Source: CAZOGW01 sp964579415
GTDB lineage: Bacteria > Actinomycetota > Acidimicrobiia > Spongiisociales > UBA5794
Length of the DNA stretch: 42,795 bases
Direction of reading: 5' to 3'
Assembly (NCBI GenBank): GCA_964579415.1
Contig: CAZOGW010000011.1
Coordinates: forward strand, 1-42,795
Under the pieces are notes generated by a model. That model did no database searches and was not told the DNA's origin. It was given only the letters and a program-made list of their open reading frames with translations. The position numbers and the translations under genes were made by a program. Below, one piece after another: positions 31,754 to 41,968 of this stretch. Position 1 is the first letter of the stretch; every line of letters begins with the position of its first letter.

Positions 31754-33118
31754 GTGACATCGGTGGTGGACCGCGAGGCCGCCCAGAGCGGCCGGATCGC
31801 GCCGCACAGCGCGGAGGCGGAGGAATCCGTCCTCGGGGCGATGATGATCTCGTCCGAGGCGGCGGACATCGCCCTGGCCAAGCTGCATCCGGAAGACTTC
31901 TACCGGCCGGCGCATCAGTCGATCTTCGCCGCCATCGTGGAGTTGTTCGACGGCAACAAACCGATCGACTTCATCACCATCACCGAACGGCTGCGCGCCA
32001 CCAGTGCACTGGACCGGGTGGGTGGTGTCTCCTACGTCACCACGCTGTCGAACAGCGTGCCCACCGCCTCCAACATCGAGCACTACATCGGCATCGTCGA
32101 GGAGCACGCCCTGAGGCGGCGGCTGCTACGCGCCGGCGGCGAGGTGGGCAACCTGGCGATGACGATGGACCAGCCCATCTCCGATGTGCTCGACACCGCC
32201 GAGCAGCGCATCTACGCCGTCTCCGAGCGACGGGTGGGCGAGGGGCTCGCTCCCATCGATCCCCTGCTCTTCCCCGCCATCGAGAAGGCCGAGCAGTTGA
32301 GCCAGCGCGGCAGCGAGATCACCGGGCTCGCCACCGGGTTCCGCGACCTGGACAGGAAGTTGGCGGGCCTGCACCCGGGGAACCTGTTCATCGTGGCGGC
32401 ACGGCCCGGGATGGGAAAGACTGCGCTGGCCCTGTGCATCGCCAAGAACGTCGCCATGCACGACGTGCCCGTCGCCATCTTCTCGCTCGAGATGAGCCGG
32501 GAGGAAGTGGTGTCCCGGCTGCTGTGCGCCCAGGGCCGAATCGACTCGCAGAAGCTTCGCACCGGCCAACTCAACGAATCCGACTTCGGCAAGCTCTCCA
32601 ACGCCGCTTCGGCGATCTACCACAAGCCGGTCTACGTCGACGACTCGCCGGGTATGACCGTCACCGAGATCCGCGCCAAGTGCCGCCGCCTCAGCCGGCG
32701 CCCCGGGCTGGGGTTGGTGGTCGTCGACTACCTGCAACTGATGCACTCTCCGGGGAGTGCCGAGAACCGTCAGCAGGAGATCGCCACCATCAGCCGCAAC
32801 CTGAAGAACCTGGCACGGGAGTTGCACGTCCCGGTGGTGGCGGTGTCGCAACTCAACCGCTCTCTGGAGTCCCGGGAGGACAAGCGGCCCCGCCTTGGCG
32901 ACCTGCGCGAGTCGGGCGCCATCGAGCAGGACGCGGACGTGGTGGCCTTCATCTACCGCCACGAGTACTACAACCCGGAGGCGATCGAGACCAAGGGCCT
33001 CGCCGAGGTGCAGATCGCCAAACACCGCCAGGGCGCCACCGGCAAGATCGACATGACGTTCATGCCCGAATACACGCTCTTCGCCGACATGGGCCGCGAA
33101 CCCTCGGTGGCGGTGTGA
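31754..33118 (+). CDS. dnaB: Replicative DNA helicase DnaB
   Basis: This 454-residue hexameric 5'-3' helicase unwinds DNA at the replication fork. The N-terminal domain starts at IAPHSAEAEESVLGAMM. The RecA-type C-terminal domain has Walker A ARPGMGKTALAL near 215-226, SLEMSREEVVSRLL, Walker B LVVVDYLQLM, VVAVSQLNRSLESR and the closing FIYRHEYY, GATGKIDMTFMPEYTLF. No intein interrupts these motifs. GTG start, with AGGAC and GGAGAGG upstream. One base separates its stop from the oxidoreductase ATG. Confidence 0.97.
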   Translation: MTSVVDREAAQSGRIAPHSAEAEESVLGAMMISSEAADIALAKLHPEDFYRPAHQSIFAAIVELFDGNKPIDFITITERLRATSALDRVGGVSYVTTLSNSVPTASNIEHYIGIVEEHALRRRLLRAGGEVGNLAMTMDQPISDVLDTAEQRIYAVSERRVGEGLAPIDPLLFPAIEKAEQLSQRGSEITGLATGFRDLDRKLAGLHPGNLFIVAARPGMGKTALALCIAKNVAMHDVPVAIFSLEMSREEVVSRLLCAQGRIDSQKLRTGQLNESDFGKLSNAASAIYHKPVYVDDSPGMTVTEIRAKCRRLSRRPGLGLVVVDYLQLMHSPGSAENRQQEIATISRNLKNLARELHVPVVAVSQLNRSLESREDKRPRLGDLRESGAIEQDADVVAFIYRHEYYNPEAIETKGLAEVQIAKHRQGATGKIDMTFMPEYTLFADMGREPSVAV

Positions 33119-33119
33119 C

Positions 33120-34100
33120 ATGACGGTGCTCGGCTTCGGTGTCGTCGGCACGGCGAACATCGCCACCGAGAAGGTGATCCCGGCCATCAACCGGTCGGAG
33201 CGGTGCCGTGTCCTCGCCATCGGCTCCCGCGAACCGGCCACCGCCACGGCCGCGGCCACACGGCTGGGGATACCGCAGGCCCTCAGCTACCACGACCTGG
33301 TCGAGGCACCCGGGATCGACGCGGTATACATCCCGCTGCCCAACTCGATGCATGCCGAGTGGGCCGTCACCGCGATGAGGGCCGGCAAGCATGTCCTGTG
33401 CGAGAAACCGCTGGCGCCTGACCTGGGCGAGGTGCAGTGGATCGTGGAGACTGCGGAAACGGCCGGCACGATCGTGATGGAGGCGTTCATGTACCGCACC
33501 CACCCGTCGTGGGTCGCCACCGTCGACAGGGTGCGGACCGGCGCCATCGGCGAGCCCACCGCGGTGCAATCGTGGTTCTCGTACTACAACGACGACCCGG
33601 CCAACATCCGCAACATCGCGATGCAGGGCGGTGGCGCCCTCCTCGACATCGGCTGTTACTGCGTCAGCCTCTCCCGCTGGCTGTTCGACGGTGAACCCGA
33701 GGTCGTCGAGGCCCGGATGAAGATCGACCCGGCCACCGGTACCGACGTCGTCACCTCGGCTGTGCTCGACTTCGGCGGCCGCCACGCCGGCTTCACCTGT
33801 TCCACCCGCTCCGCCGCCGACCAACGGGTCCACATCTACGGCACCGAAGGCCGCATCGAGATCCCGATCCCCTTCAACATCCCGCCTGACGTGCCCACCG
33901 AGGTGCATCTCTACGGCGCCCACGACGCCCCCGGCAGCGCCCCCGCCGAGATCCTCACCTTCCCCGCGGCCGACCCCTACACCACCCAGGCCGACGCCTT
34001 CGCCGCCGCCGTCCTCGACGGTGCCCCGGTCCCGGTGACCCTCCAGGATTCCGTTGCCAACATGGCCGTCATCGAAGCCATCCGCGCCGCCGCCTCCTGA
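33120..34100 (+). CDS. Gfo/Idh/MocA-family NAD(P)-dependent oxidoreductase
   Basis: This 326-residue dehydrogenase has an N-terminal Rossmann fold (LGFGVVGTANIATEKVIPAI, then the family EKP motif in GKHVLCEKPLAPDL). The C-terminal alpha/beta domain contains EAFMYRTHPSW and the catalytic-type GGGALLDIGCYCVSLSRWL. Such enzymes oxidise or reduce sugars and sugar derivatives such as glucose-fructose, inositol or xylose. It follows dnaB by 1 bp, yet its function fits better with the sugar transporters downstream. Its TGA stop is the start of a heptad array. Confidence 0.92.
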   Translation: MTVLGFGVVGTANIATEKVIPAINRSERCRVLAIGSREPATATAAATRLGIPQALSYHDLVEAPGIDAVYIPLPNSMHAEWAVTAMRAGKHVLCEKPLAPDLGEVQWIVETAETAGTIVMEAFMYRTHPSWVATVDRVRTGAIGEPTAVQSWFSYYNDDPANIRNIAMQGGGALLDIGCYCVSLSRWLFDGEPEVVEARMKIDPATGTDVVTSAVLDFGGRHAGFTCSTRSAADQRVHIYGTEGRIEIPIPFNIPPDVPTEVHLYGAHDAPGSAPAEILTFPAADPYTTQADAFAAAVLDGAPVPVTLQDSVANMAVIEAIRAAAS

Positions 34101-34118
34101 TACCAAGTACCAAGTACC
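34099..34118 (-). repeat. Heptad array, TACCAAG units
   Basis: About 2.5 units of TACCAAG (reverse complement of GTACTTG type) begin inside the stop codon of the oxidoreductase gene. Here the array is antisense to the gene that ends. Confidence 0.8.
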
Positions 34119-34476
34119 CACCGCATCGACCGGCACCTGCAGCACCCGCCACCCCCCTGCACACACCCATTGCTTGATGTAGAGCCGGGTTCCTTGGTAG
34201 CGTCGTAGCCGACGGATCCGGAGCATCGCCGCTATTCCGGTACCGCCGCGAGCGGAATGAGGGCCGCGCCACTGCAGGGTGGCCGGCTCAGGCGAGAGGA
34301 TGTTCAGCGATTCACACGATCGCGACAGGCGCAGGCGCCGACGGGTCTGGTTCTCCATCGGGGGCTCCACGACCGGTATCGCCGCGCCCGTCCCGAGCGG
34401 GCCCGTCCTGGCTCCGGTCCCGGGGACCGGGCCTCTGCGAGCCCGCACCACTCCAAGTAACGAAAGGGAACAACCC
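34119..34476 (+). other. Long leader region of the first sugar ABC operon
   Basis: These 358 bp have no supportable gene. TTGATG (34174-34179) and TAGCGT (34198-34203), 18 bp apart, could be a weak promoter. A stem-loop at 34411-34434 (core CCGGTC/GACCGG) and a small one at 34387-34403 would lie in the transcript leader, suggesting attenuation or mRNA stability. The ribosome site GAAAGGG lies 12 bp before the ATG. Confidence 0.35.
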
Positions 34477-35589
34477 ATGAACAGACGCGCAATCAGATGG
34501 CTCGTCCTTCTGGCCGTGCTGGCTCTGCTGGCAGCGGCCTGCGGCGACGACGAAGGCGGCGACGGGGGCGACGGCGCCTCCACGACCGCGGCCACCGGGG
34601 ACGGCGGCGAGGAAGGCAGCATCTGGGTGCTCCTTCCGGACAGCGCCAGCTCTGCCCGTTGGGAGACCGACGACCGGCGCTACTTCTCCGAGGCCTTCGA
34701 TGCCGCCGGCGTGGAGTACAACATCGTCAACGCCGAGGGTGACGCCTCGGTCCAGCAGACCCAGGCGGAGCAGGCCATAGCCGACGGCGCCGCGGTGATC
34801 CTGCTGGTCAACCTGGACAGCGGCTCGGGCGCGGCCATCATCGAGATCGCCCGCGAGGGCGGCGCCGCCATCATCGACTACGACCGCCTCACCATCGAGG
34901 GCGCCGGCGCCGACGCCTACGTGTCCTTCGACAACGTGCAGGTGGGTCGCACCATGGGCGAGGTGCTCACCCCGCTCATCGACGGCCTCGAGGCGTCGCC
35001 GAAGCGGGTGGTCATGCTCAACGGCGCACCTACCGACAACAACGCCACGCTGTTCCGCCAGGGCTACTACGAGTTCGTCGAACCCAAGGTGGCGGCGGGC
35101 GAGTGGGAGTTGGTGGCCGACCAGGCCGTGCCCGACTGGGACAACCAGCAGGCGCTGACCATCTTCGAGCAGATCCTGGTGGACGCCGGCAACGACGTCG
35201 ATGCCGTGTTCGCCGCCAACGACGGCCTGGCCGGCTCGGTGATCGCGGCCCTCAAGAGCGCCGGCGCCGGGCCGGTGCCGGTCTCGGGCCAGGATGCCAC
35301 GGTCGGCGGCATCCAGAACATCCTGGCCGGCGACCAGGCGATGACGGTGTACAAGCCGATCAAGGCCGAAGCCGAAGCCGCCGCCGAGGTAGCCCTGGCG
35401 CTGCTGCGGGGCGAGACCCCCAACACCGACCAGACCATCAACAACGGCACCAGCGACATCCCCTTCGTGGCACTCACCCCGGTGGGCGTGACCATCGACA
35501 ACATCGAGAGCACGGTCATCGCAGACGGCTTCCGCACCTGGGAAGAGATCTGCGTGGGCGAGTTCGAGCAGTACTGCCCGCAGGGCTGA
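34477..35589 (+). CDS. XylF-like sugar-binding lipoprotein of an ABC importer
   Basis: This is 370 residues from the ATG at 34477 (MNRRAIRWLVLLAVLAL). The lipobox LAAAC puts the lipidated cysteine at 22. An acidic Gly/Asp/Thr linker (about 23-47) leads to a Peripla_BP_4 type I fold. It matches XylF-like proteins: LPDSASSARWETDDRRYFSEAF, IDYDRLTIEGAGADAYVSFDN, LNGAPTDNNATLFRQGYY, and SGQDATVGGIQNILAGDQAM. It probably binds xylose or a similar pentose outside the membrane. It is followed by a strong hairpin and then the ATPase gene, the usual way to keep binding protein in excess. Confidence 0.93.
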   Translation: MNRRAIRWLVLLAVLALLAAACGDDEGGDGGDGASTTAATGDGGEEGSIWVLLPDSASSARWETDDRRYFSEAFDAAGVEYNIVNAEGDASVQQTQAEQAIADGAAVILLVNLDSGSGAAIIEIAREGGAAIIDYDRLTIEGAGADAYVSFDNVQVGRTMGEVLTPLIDGLEASPKRVVMLNGAPTDNNATLFRQGYYEFVEPKVAAGEWELVADQAVPDWDNQQALTIFEQILVDAGNDVDAVFAANDGLAGSVIAALKSAGAGPVPVSGQDATVGGIQNILAGDQAMTVYKPIKAEAEAAAEVALALLRGETPNTDQTINNGTSDIPFVALTPVGVTIDNIESTVIADGFRTWEEICVGEFEQYCPQG

Positions 35590-35606
35590 CACGCAACTGA
35601 ACCGAC

Positions 35607-35641
35607 ACGGCGGGGGCGCTACCGGGTAGCGTCCCCGCCGT
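35607..35641 (+). terminator. Strong hairpin between binding protein and ATPase genes
   Basis: A 16-bp stem with one G-T pair (35607-35622 with 35626-35641) closes a CGG loop, 18 bp after the stop. It is likely a partial terminator or mRNA stabiliser that raises binding-protein output. Confidence 0.85.
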
Positions 35642-35670
35642 CACACCAAGGAGTTGTCGCGTGGTGTCGG

Positions 35671-36434
<764 letters not shown>

Positions 36435-36438
<4 letters not shown>

Positions 36439-37673
36439 ACGGCGAGCGCGAGACCGGCTTCGCCGCCGACAGCACCCCGCAGAGCATCGGCGCCGCCGTC
36501 GCCGCCTGGTGGGCACGGGTGAAACTGGGAGACCTGGGGTCGCTGCCGATCATCGTCGGTATCGGCGTCATCGCCATCGTCTTCGGCCTGCTCAGCGACA
36601 CCTTCTTCACCCCGAGGAACTTCACCAACCTCCTGCTGCAGACGGCGGGCACCGCTCTCGTCGCCATCGGCATCGTGTTCATCCTCCTCATCGCCGAGAT
36701 CGACCTCGGCATAGCCTTCAACAGCGCCGTCGGCGGGGTGGTGATGACGCTGCTGCTGCGTCCCGGCGACCCGGGCTGGCCGTGGCCGCTCGCCATCGGC
36801 ACCGCCCTACTCATCACCACCGCAATCGGTGTGCTCCAAGCTCTCATCATCACCCGCGCCGGGGTCCCCTCGTTCGTGGTCACCCTGGCCTCCAACCTTG
36901 CGTTGAGCGGCGTCGTGCTGATCCTCACCACCGAACTCTCCACCGCCGGCACCATCGTCATCCAGGACAGCTTCGTGCTGGCGCTCTCCAACAGCTTCCT
37001 CTCCGACACGATGGGCTGGCTGCTCGGGCTGGGAGCGGTAGCCATCGTGGCCGGCACCGCCCTCGGACGTAGGCGCAGGCGCATCTCCAGCGGACTGCGC
37101 GGGGCGCCGCTGTCGGTCATCGGTGTCCAGGTGGGCGGCTTCGCCCTGGTGGTGCTGGGCGCCATCTGGTACGTCAACACCGACCGGGGCGTTCCCATGG
37201 CCTTCCTGATCCTGCTCGCCTTCCTGGTGCTGTGGACCTTCGTGGCCGACCGCACCCGGTTCGGCAGGCATGTGTACGCGGTGGGGGGCAACCCGGAGGC
37301 GACCCGCCGCGCCGGCATCGACGTCGATCGGGTCAAGGTCCTGGTGTTCGCCATAGGCGGGTTCATGGCCGGCGTCGGCGGCATCATCCTCGCCTCCCGG
37401 CTGCGCTCGGTCGCCACCAATACGGGCGGCGGCAACCTGCTGCTGAACGTCATCGCCGCAGCCGTGATCGGTGGCACCAGCCTCTTCGGCGGGAGCGGTC
37501 GGGTGGTGAGCGCCCTACTCGGCGCCCTGGTCATCACCTCCGTCGACAACGGCATGGGCCTGCTCAACCTGCCGTCGGGGGTCAAGTTTCTCGTCACCGG
37601 TCTCGTCCTGCTCGCCGCGGTACTCATCGACGCCTTCTCCCGCAAGAGCCGCGCCGCCTCCGGCATGGCCTGA
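36435..37673 (+). CDS. XylH-like ABC sugar transporter permease
   Basis: This is 412 residues from the GTG that overlaps the ATPase stop; a longer frame upstream is a shadow. It has about ten membrane segments of the BPD_transp_2 family. DTFFTPRNFTNLLLQTAGTALVAIGIVFILLIAEIDLGIAF is the N-terminal signature, and VYAVGGNPEATRRAGIDVDRVK is the ATPase-contact loop. GGTSLFGGSGRVVSALLGAL lies near the end. The length and long central loops match XylH rather than RbsC. The substrate is probably the same pentose as for the binding protein. Confidence 0.94.
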
Positions 37674-37800
37674 CCACCACGACGACACCCTGCGGATTCC
37701 GGTGGCGCGCGCCCCGGCCACTCCGGTAGGGTTCGCCTTGGGTGGGTCAGGGCACGGTGGGAGCCGACGACCCGCCCATCAGTAGGAAGGAGGCGCAGCG

Positions 37801-39168
37801 ATGCGCAAAATGCGATGGATGGTTCTGCTTCTGACCATGGTCCTCGTAGCAGCCGCCTGTGGTGGGGACGGTGACGGGGAGGGCGACGACGGCACCACCG
37901 CCCCCGGCGAGGAAGGAGCGGCGCCTGCCGACTTCACCTTGTTCGGCGCCCCGACCGGAGTGGAAGGAGACGCCCTCGAGGGCTTCCTCGACGCCTACAA
38001 CGAGGCCACCGGCTCCAACGTGAGGTACACCGGCTCCGACGACTTCGAGACCCAGCTCCGTATTCGCGTCGAGGGCAACGACCCGCCGGACGTGGCTTTC
38101 GTGCCCCAGCCTGCGTCGATCTGCGTCTTCGCCGGTGACGGGCAGTTGGCGTCACTCGAGGACATGGGCTTCGACATCGCCGCCATGGAGGAGAACCACG
38201 GGAAGTTCTGGATGGACCTCGGCCTCTGCGAGGACGGGGAGCACTACGGGATCCCCTGGTTCCCCAACTTCAAGTCGATCGTCTTCTACAACCAGACGGC
38301 CTTCGCCGACGGCGGCTACGAGGTTCCCGAGACCTACGAGGACATGGTGGCGCTGTCCGCGCAGATCGTCGCCGACGGAGGCACCCCCTGGTGCTTCGGC
38401 TTCGGTGCCGGCACTGCGACGGGCTGGGCGGGGACCGACTGGATCGAGGACATCGTGGTCCGCCAGTCCGGTGCCGATGTATACGCCCAGTGGTTCAACC
38501 ACGACATCCCGTTCAACGACCCGCAGATCGCCCAGGCGTTCGACACCTTCGGCGAGATCCTCTTCGGTGAGGGCTTCGTGCTCGGTGGCGCCCAGAACGT
38601 AGACGCGGTGACGGTGGACGATTCGCCCGGACCGCTCTTCCAGGACCCGCCGGGATGCATGATGCTCAAGCAGGGTTCGTTCGTGTCGAACTTCTTCCCC
38701 GACATGCCCGACTATGAGGAGGGCGAGGAAGCCGAGATCGCGGTCTTCCCGTTCCCGACCATCGAAGGCAACACCGGCGCCATGGGCGGCGGCGACACGC
38801 TGATCGTGTTCGACGCCGCTCCGGCCAACGTCCAGGCCGTCAAGGACTGGACCACGCCCGAATGGCTGTGCACCCTCGCCTCGGCGAGCGGTGGCGGCAT
38901 CGCCGAGCACGGCGGCCACGGCGTCGCCGGCGTGGAGCGGCTCCCCGGACACAAGGACGTCGACCCCAACTGCTACGAGTCCGACAACGCCAAGGCGTTC
39001 GCAGCCACGATCACCGAGGCGCTCGACGCCAACACGTTCGTGTTCGACGCCTCGGACCTGATGCCCCCCGAGGTCGGCCAGCGCGCCTTCTGGGACGAGA
39101 TCGTGAACTGGTCCAAGGGCCAGGACACACAGACGACTGTCGACAACATCGAGGCTGCATGGCCGTGA
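37801..39168 (+). CDS. AglE-like sugar-binding lipoprotein of a second ABC importer
   Basis: This 455-residue lipoprotein has signal peptide MRKMRWMVLLLTMVLVAAAC with the lipid cysteine at 20, then an acidic Gly/Asp linker. The solute-binding fold is of the MalE/SBP_bac_1 class, close to alpha-glucoside AglE proteins (LFGAPTGVEGDALEGFLDAYNE, YTGSDDFETQLRIRVEGNDPPDVAFVPQP, GIPWFPNFKSIVFYNQTAF). AGGAAGGAGG gives an excellent ribosome site. Bases 37674-37800 show only that site and a TAGGGT -10-like element. A terminator-like hairpin follows. Confidence 0.94.
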   Translation: MRKMRWMVLLLTMVLVAAACGGDGDGEGDDGTTAPGEEGAAPADFTLFGAPTGVEGDALEGFLDAYNEATGSNVRYTGSDDFETQLRIRVEGNDPPDVAFVPQPASICVFAGDGQLASLEDMGFDIAAMEENHGKFWMDLGLCEDGEHYGIPWFPNFKSIVFYNQTAFADGGYEVPETYEDMVALSAQIVADGGTPWCFGFGAGTATGWAGTDWIEDIVVRQSGADVYAQWFNHDIPFNDPQIAQAFDTFGEILFGEGFVLGGAQNVDAVTVDDSPGPLFQDPPGCMMLKQGSFVSNFFPDMPDYEEGEEAEIAVFPFPTIEGNTGAMGGGDTLIVFDAAPANVQAVKDWTTPEWLCTLASASGGGIAEHGGHGVAGVERLPGHKDVDPNCYESDNAKAFAATITEALDANTFVFDASDLMPPEVGQRAFWDEIVNWSKGQDTQTTVDNIEAAWP

Positions 39169-39192
39169 GCCGAGATCACATCTGACTGACAA

Positions 39193-39228
39193 CCTGAGGG
39201 GGACGGCTCCGAGCCTGTCCCCCTCAGG
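39193..39228 (+). terminator. Hairpin between the second binding protein and its permeases
   Basis: An outer 12-bp stem (CCTGAGGGGGAC/GTCCCCCTCAGG) encloses an inner GGCT/AGCC stem with one bulged T. It lies 24 bp after the stop, the same arrangement as in the first transporter operon. Confidence 0.85.
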
Positions 39229-39266
39229 GACCCTCCGGGGAAGACGATGGAGAGAGGGAGGTCCCG

Positions 39267-40415
39267 TTGACCACTCCGCTGATCGACACCGAGAGCGAGA
39301 GCCCACCCGAGCACGTATGGCAGGAGGAGCAGGCCGGCGGCCCGCTGGTGTGGCTCATGCGCCTCGCCGCCGCGCTGGTCCTGCCGGTGGTGCTGGCGAT
39401 CTTCTTCTTCGCCTTCGAGTTCCTCCGTGACGAGGACGCCAACAAGTTGGTCCAGGTGGTGGTCGCCGTCCTGGTGGGAGTGGGCGGTATCTGGCTGGTC
39501 TACTGGGCGACAGACCGGATCGCCGACCTGCTGCCCTCGCGGGCAGCGGCGGCAGTGCGGCCGGCGGTGTTCGCCGGACCGGCGGTGATCCTTCTCGGCT
39601 TCTACCTGGTCTACCCGGCCGTCAACACCACCATCACCAGTTTCCGCAACTCCAGCTCGACGGAGTGGGTCGGCTTCGACAACTACGTCAGGATCTTCAC
39701 CGAGAGCACCTACCTGATCTCGATCCGTAACAGCCTGGTCTGGGTGATCGTGGTACCGGCCCTGGCCGTCGGCATCGGCCTCACCTTCGCCACCATGGCG
39801 GACAAGCTCTCCCGGCGGACCGAGTCGTTCACCAAGTCGTTGATCTTCCTCCCCATGGCGATCTCGTTCGTGGGGGCGTCGGTGGTGTGGGCGTTCATCT
39901 ACCACTTCCGGCCGGAGGGCTTCGGCGAGCAGATCGGCCTGCTCAACGGCGTCATGGCCGCCTTCGGCGGCACCCCGCAGAACTGGCTGGCGCTGCAGCC
40001 GTGGAACAACCTGTTCCTCATGGTGATCCTGGTCTGGCTACAGACCGGCTTCGCCATGGTGATCCTGTCGTCGGCGGTGAAGTCGGTGCCCGACGAGCTG
40101 CTGGAGGCGGCCCGTATCGACGGCGCCACCGAATGGCAGGCGTTCCGCCGGGTAGTGCTCCCCTCCATATCCTCGACCCTGGTGGTGGTGTGGACCACCA
40201 CCGTGATCACGGTCTGGAAGGTGTTCGACCTGGTGTACGTGATGACCGGTGGCCGCGACGGGACCCAGGTCGTCGCCAGCCAGATGGTGCAGGAGTTCTT
40301 CGACTTCTCCAACAACGGCATCGGCGCCGCGCTGGCAGTGGTGCTGTTCATCGCCGTGATACCGATCCTGATCATCAACATCCGGCGGTTCCGCGCACAG
40401 GAGGCGATGCGATGA
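39267..40415 (+). CDS. AglF-like ABC sugar permease, long N-terminus
   Basis: This is 382 residues from a TTG start with GGGAGG 5 bp upstream (MTTPLIDTESESPP). Two extra N-terminal membrane segments (about 25-85) precede the usual six-helix MalF-type core, as in AglF proteins. The EAA loop EAARIDGATEWQAFRRVVLPSI contacts the ATPase. Its stop overlaps the next permease ATG. No cognate ATPase is encoded in the window. Confidence 0.93.
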   Translation: MTTPLIDTESESPPEHVWQEEQAGGPLVWLMRLAAALVLPVVLAIFFFAFEFLRDEDANKLVQVVVAVLVGVGGIWLVYWATDRIADLLPSRAAAAVRPAVFAGPAVILLGFYLVYPAVNTTITSFRNSSSTEWVGFDNYVRIFTESTYLISIRNSLVWVIVVPALAVGIGLTFATMADKLSRRTESFTKSLIFLPMAISFVGASVVWAFIYHFRPEGFGEQIGLLNGVMAAFGGTPQNWLALQPWNNLFLMVILVWLQTGFAMVILSSAVKSVPDELLEAARIDGATEWQAFRRVVLPSISSTLVVVWTTTVITVWKVFDLVYVMTGGRDGTQVVASQMVQEFFDFSNNGIGAALAVVLFIAVIPILIINIRRFRAQEAMR

Positions 40416-41305
40416 CGACGGTCACAGAAGCTCCCCCCACGGTCGTCGCACCGGCACCGAAGGTGCGCTCCGGATCGCGCTACCCCATCTACCTGGCGGT
40501 GACGGTGATCGTGTTCCTGTGGACGATCCCGTCGCTGGGCCTGCTGATCAACTCGTTCCGCGCTCCGGGCGACATCCGATCCACCGGGTGGTGGACGGTG
40601 GTCGGTGAGATCCTCTCACCGGTGACATGGACGCTGGAGAACTACAGGGTGGTGCTGGAGCAGGGGTTCGCCAACGCCTTCGCCAACACGCTGGCGGTCA
40701 CCATCCCGTCGGTGGTGATCCCGATCACCATCGCAGCCTTCGCCGCCTACGCCTTCGCCTGGATGGAGTTCCCCGGCCGGAACCTCATCTTCGTGACGAT
40801 CGTCGGCCTCATGGTGGTGCCGCTGCAGATGGCGCTCATCCCGATCCTGCGTATCTACACCAGGTTCGACCTCACCGGTACCTTCCCGGCGGTGTGGCTG
40901 GCCCATGCCGGGTTCGGGCTCCCGCTGGCGGTGTACCTGCTGAGGAACTACATGGGCTCGCTGCCAGGGTCGCTCATCGAGTCGGCCAAGGTGGACGGCG
41001 CCGACCACTTCACCATCTTCACCAAGCTGATCGTCCCGCTGTCGGTGCCGGCGCTGGCGTCGTTCGCCATCTTCCAGTTCCTCTGGGTGTGGAACGACTA
41101 CCTGGTGGCGCTGGTGTTCCTCGGCATCGACCCCGACTCGGCGGTGCTCACCGTGGAGCTGGCCCAACTCGCCGGCCGCGGCGAGGGAGCCCTCAACCTG
41201 CTGCCGGCGGCAGCGTTCATCACCATGGTCCTGCCGATGGTGGTGTTCTTCTCCCTGCAACGGTTCTTCGTGCGAGGACTCACGGCCGGTTCGGTCAAGG
41301 GTTGA
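40412..41305 (+). CDS. AglG-like ABC sugar permease
   Basis: This is 297 residues from the ATG that overlaps the previous stop, preceded by GGAGG; the longer frame upstream is a shadow. It has six membrane segments of the MalG family with EAA loop ESAKVDGADHFTIFTKLIVPLS. Other landmarks are NTLAVTIPSVVIPITIAAFAAYAFAWMEFPGR and WVWNDYLVALVFLG. It pairs with the upstream permease as the second channel half. The ATPase (MsmK/AglK type) must come from elsewhere or be shared. Confidence 0.94.
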   Translation: MTTVTEAPPTVVAPAPKVRSGSRYPIYLAVTVIVFLWTIPSLGLLINSFRAPGDIRSTGWWTVVGEILSPVTWTLENYRVVLEQGFANAFANTLAVTIPSVVIPITIAAFAAYAFAWMEFPGRNLIFVTIVGLMVVPLQMALIPILRIYTRFDLTGTFPAVWLAHAGFGLPLAVYLLRNYMGSLPGSLIESAKVDGADHFTIFTKLIVPLSVPALASFAIFQFLWVWNDYLVALVFLGIDPDSAVLTVELAQLAGRGEGALNLLPAAAFITMVLPMVVFFSLQRFFVRGLTAGSVKG

Positions 41306-41847
41306 CCCCGGACGCCGACAGGGACCGTCAGCGGAGACGGAACTGGCTGGCCATCGCGATCGGGACGATCGTGATGATGTTCAGCTACTTCCCGCTGGCG
41401 GCGGCCTTCGCCACTCCGGAGGGCGGGGAACTGGTCATCGACCCCGGGCTGGTGGTGATCTCCCTGGTGGTGGCGCCGTTCGTCTTCGTGGCTCTCGGTT
41501 TCATATCCCGCAACCCGGAGACAGGCCGGGGCGTTCTGATCGCCCTGGGGCTGCTCCTGCTCGTCGGGCTACCGGTGGGGCTGCTCTCCCCTGCCCTCGC
41601 CGCCACCTCGGGCTTCGGCGCCGGCGGGGTTGTCGTGCTCAACCGGCCGCCGCTGGACAGGCTCATACTGCACCGGTCGATCGCGGTCGCCCTGACCGTC
41701 GTCTACGTGTTCCTCCTGCTCCTCAGCGAGGCTCTGCGACCTGCAGGAGTCTTCGCCGGCGGGCTGCTGCCGTTGATGGCTCTCGGCTTCGCCGACGAGT
41801 ACACATATTGGAGGGATGCGGCCCAACGTCGCAACGCAGGCCCATAG
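41302..41847 (+). CDS. Small membrane protein of unknown function, coupled to the permease
   Basis: This is about 181 residues from a TTG that overlaps the permease stop (MTPDADRDRQRRRNWLAIAIGTIVMMFSYFPL). Four to five hydrophobic segments are visible near 14-33, 44-62, 70-95 and 120-165. No transporter, enzyme or sorting motif is recognised. It may help the AglEFG-type importer or be a bystander. The start codon is a weak point, because the reading frame continues upstream inside the permease gene. Confidence 0.65.
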   Translation: MTPDADRDRQRRRNWLAIAIGTIVMMFSYFPLAAAFATPEGGELVIDPGLVVISLVVAPFVFVALGFISRNPETGRGVLIALGLLLLVGLPVGLLSPALAATSGFGAGGVVVLNRPPLDRLILHRSIAVALTVVYVFLLLLSEALRPAGVFAGGLLPLMALGFADEYTYWRDAAQRRNAGP

Positions 41848-41855
41848 GCGAACAG

Positions 41856-41913
41856 GTATTCAGTATTCAGTATCCAGTACAACGCGGATACCAAGTACCA
41901 AGTACCAAGTACC
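41856..41913. repeat. Inverted pair of heptad arrays
   Basis: The forward array (41856-41880) has GTATTCA x2, GTATCCA, GTAC. The inverse array (41886-41913) has GGATACC and AAGTACC x3. A 5-nt spacer separates them, so they could fold on each other with several mismatches. Confidence 0.9.
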
Positions 41914-41968
41914 CCTCTCGCCCGGAGCATGTGGCAGAACCCCCACGCCGCCCCGATACCATCCCCCA

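Noticed and set aside
31754..33118. Intein in DnaB
   Set aside because: All helicase motifs are continuous at normal spacing, and the length is typical of intein-free DnaB.
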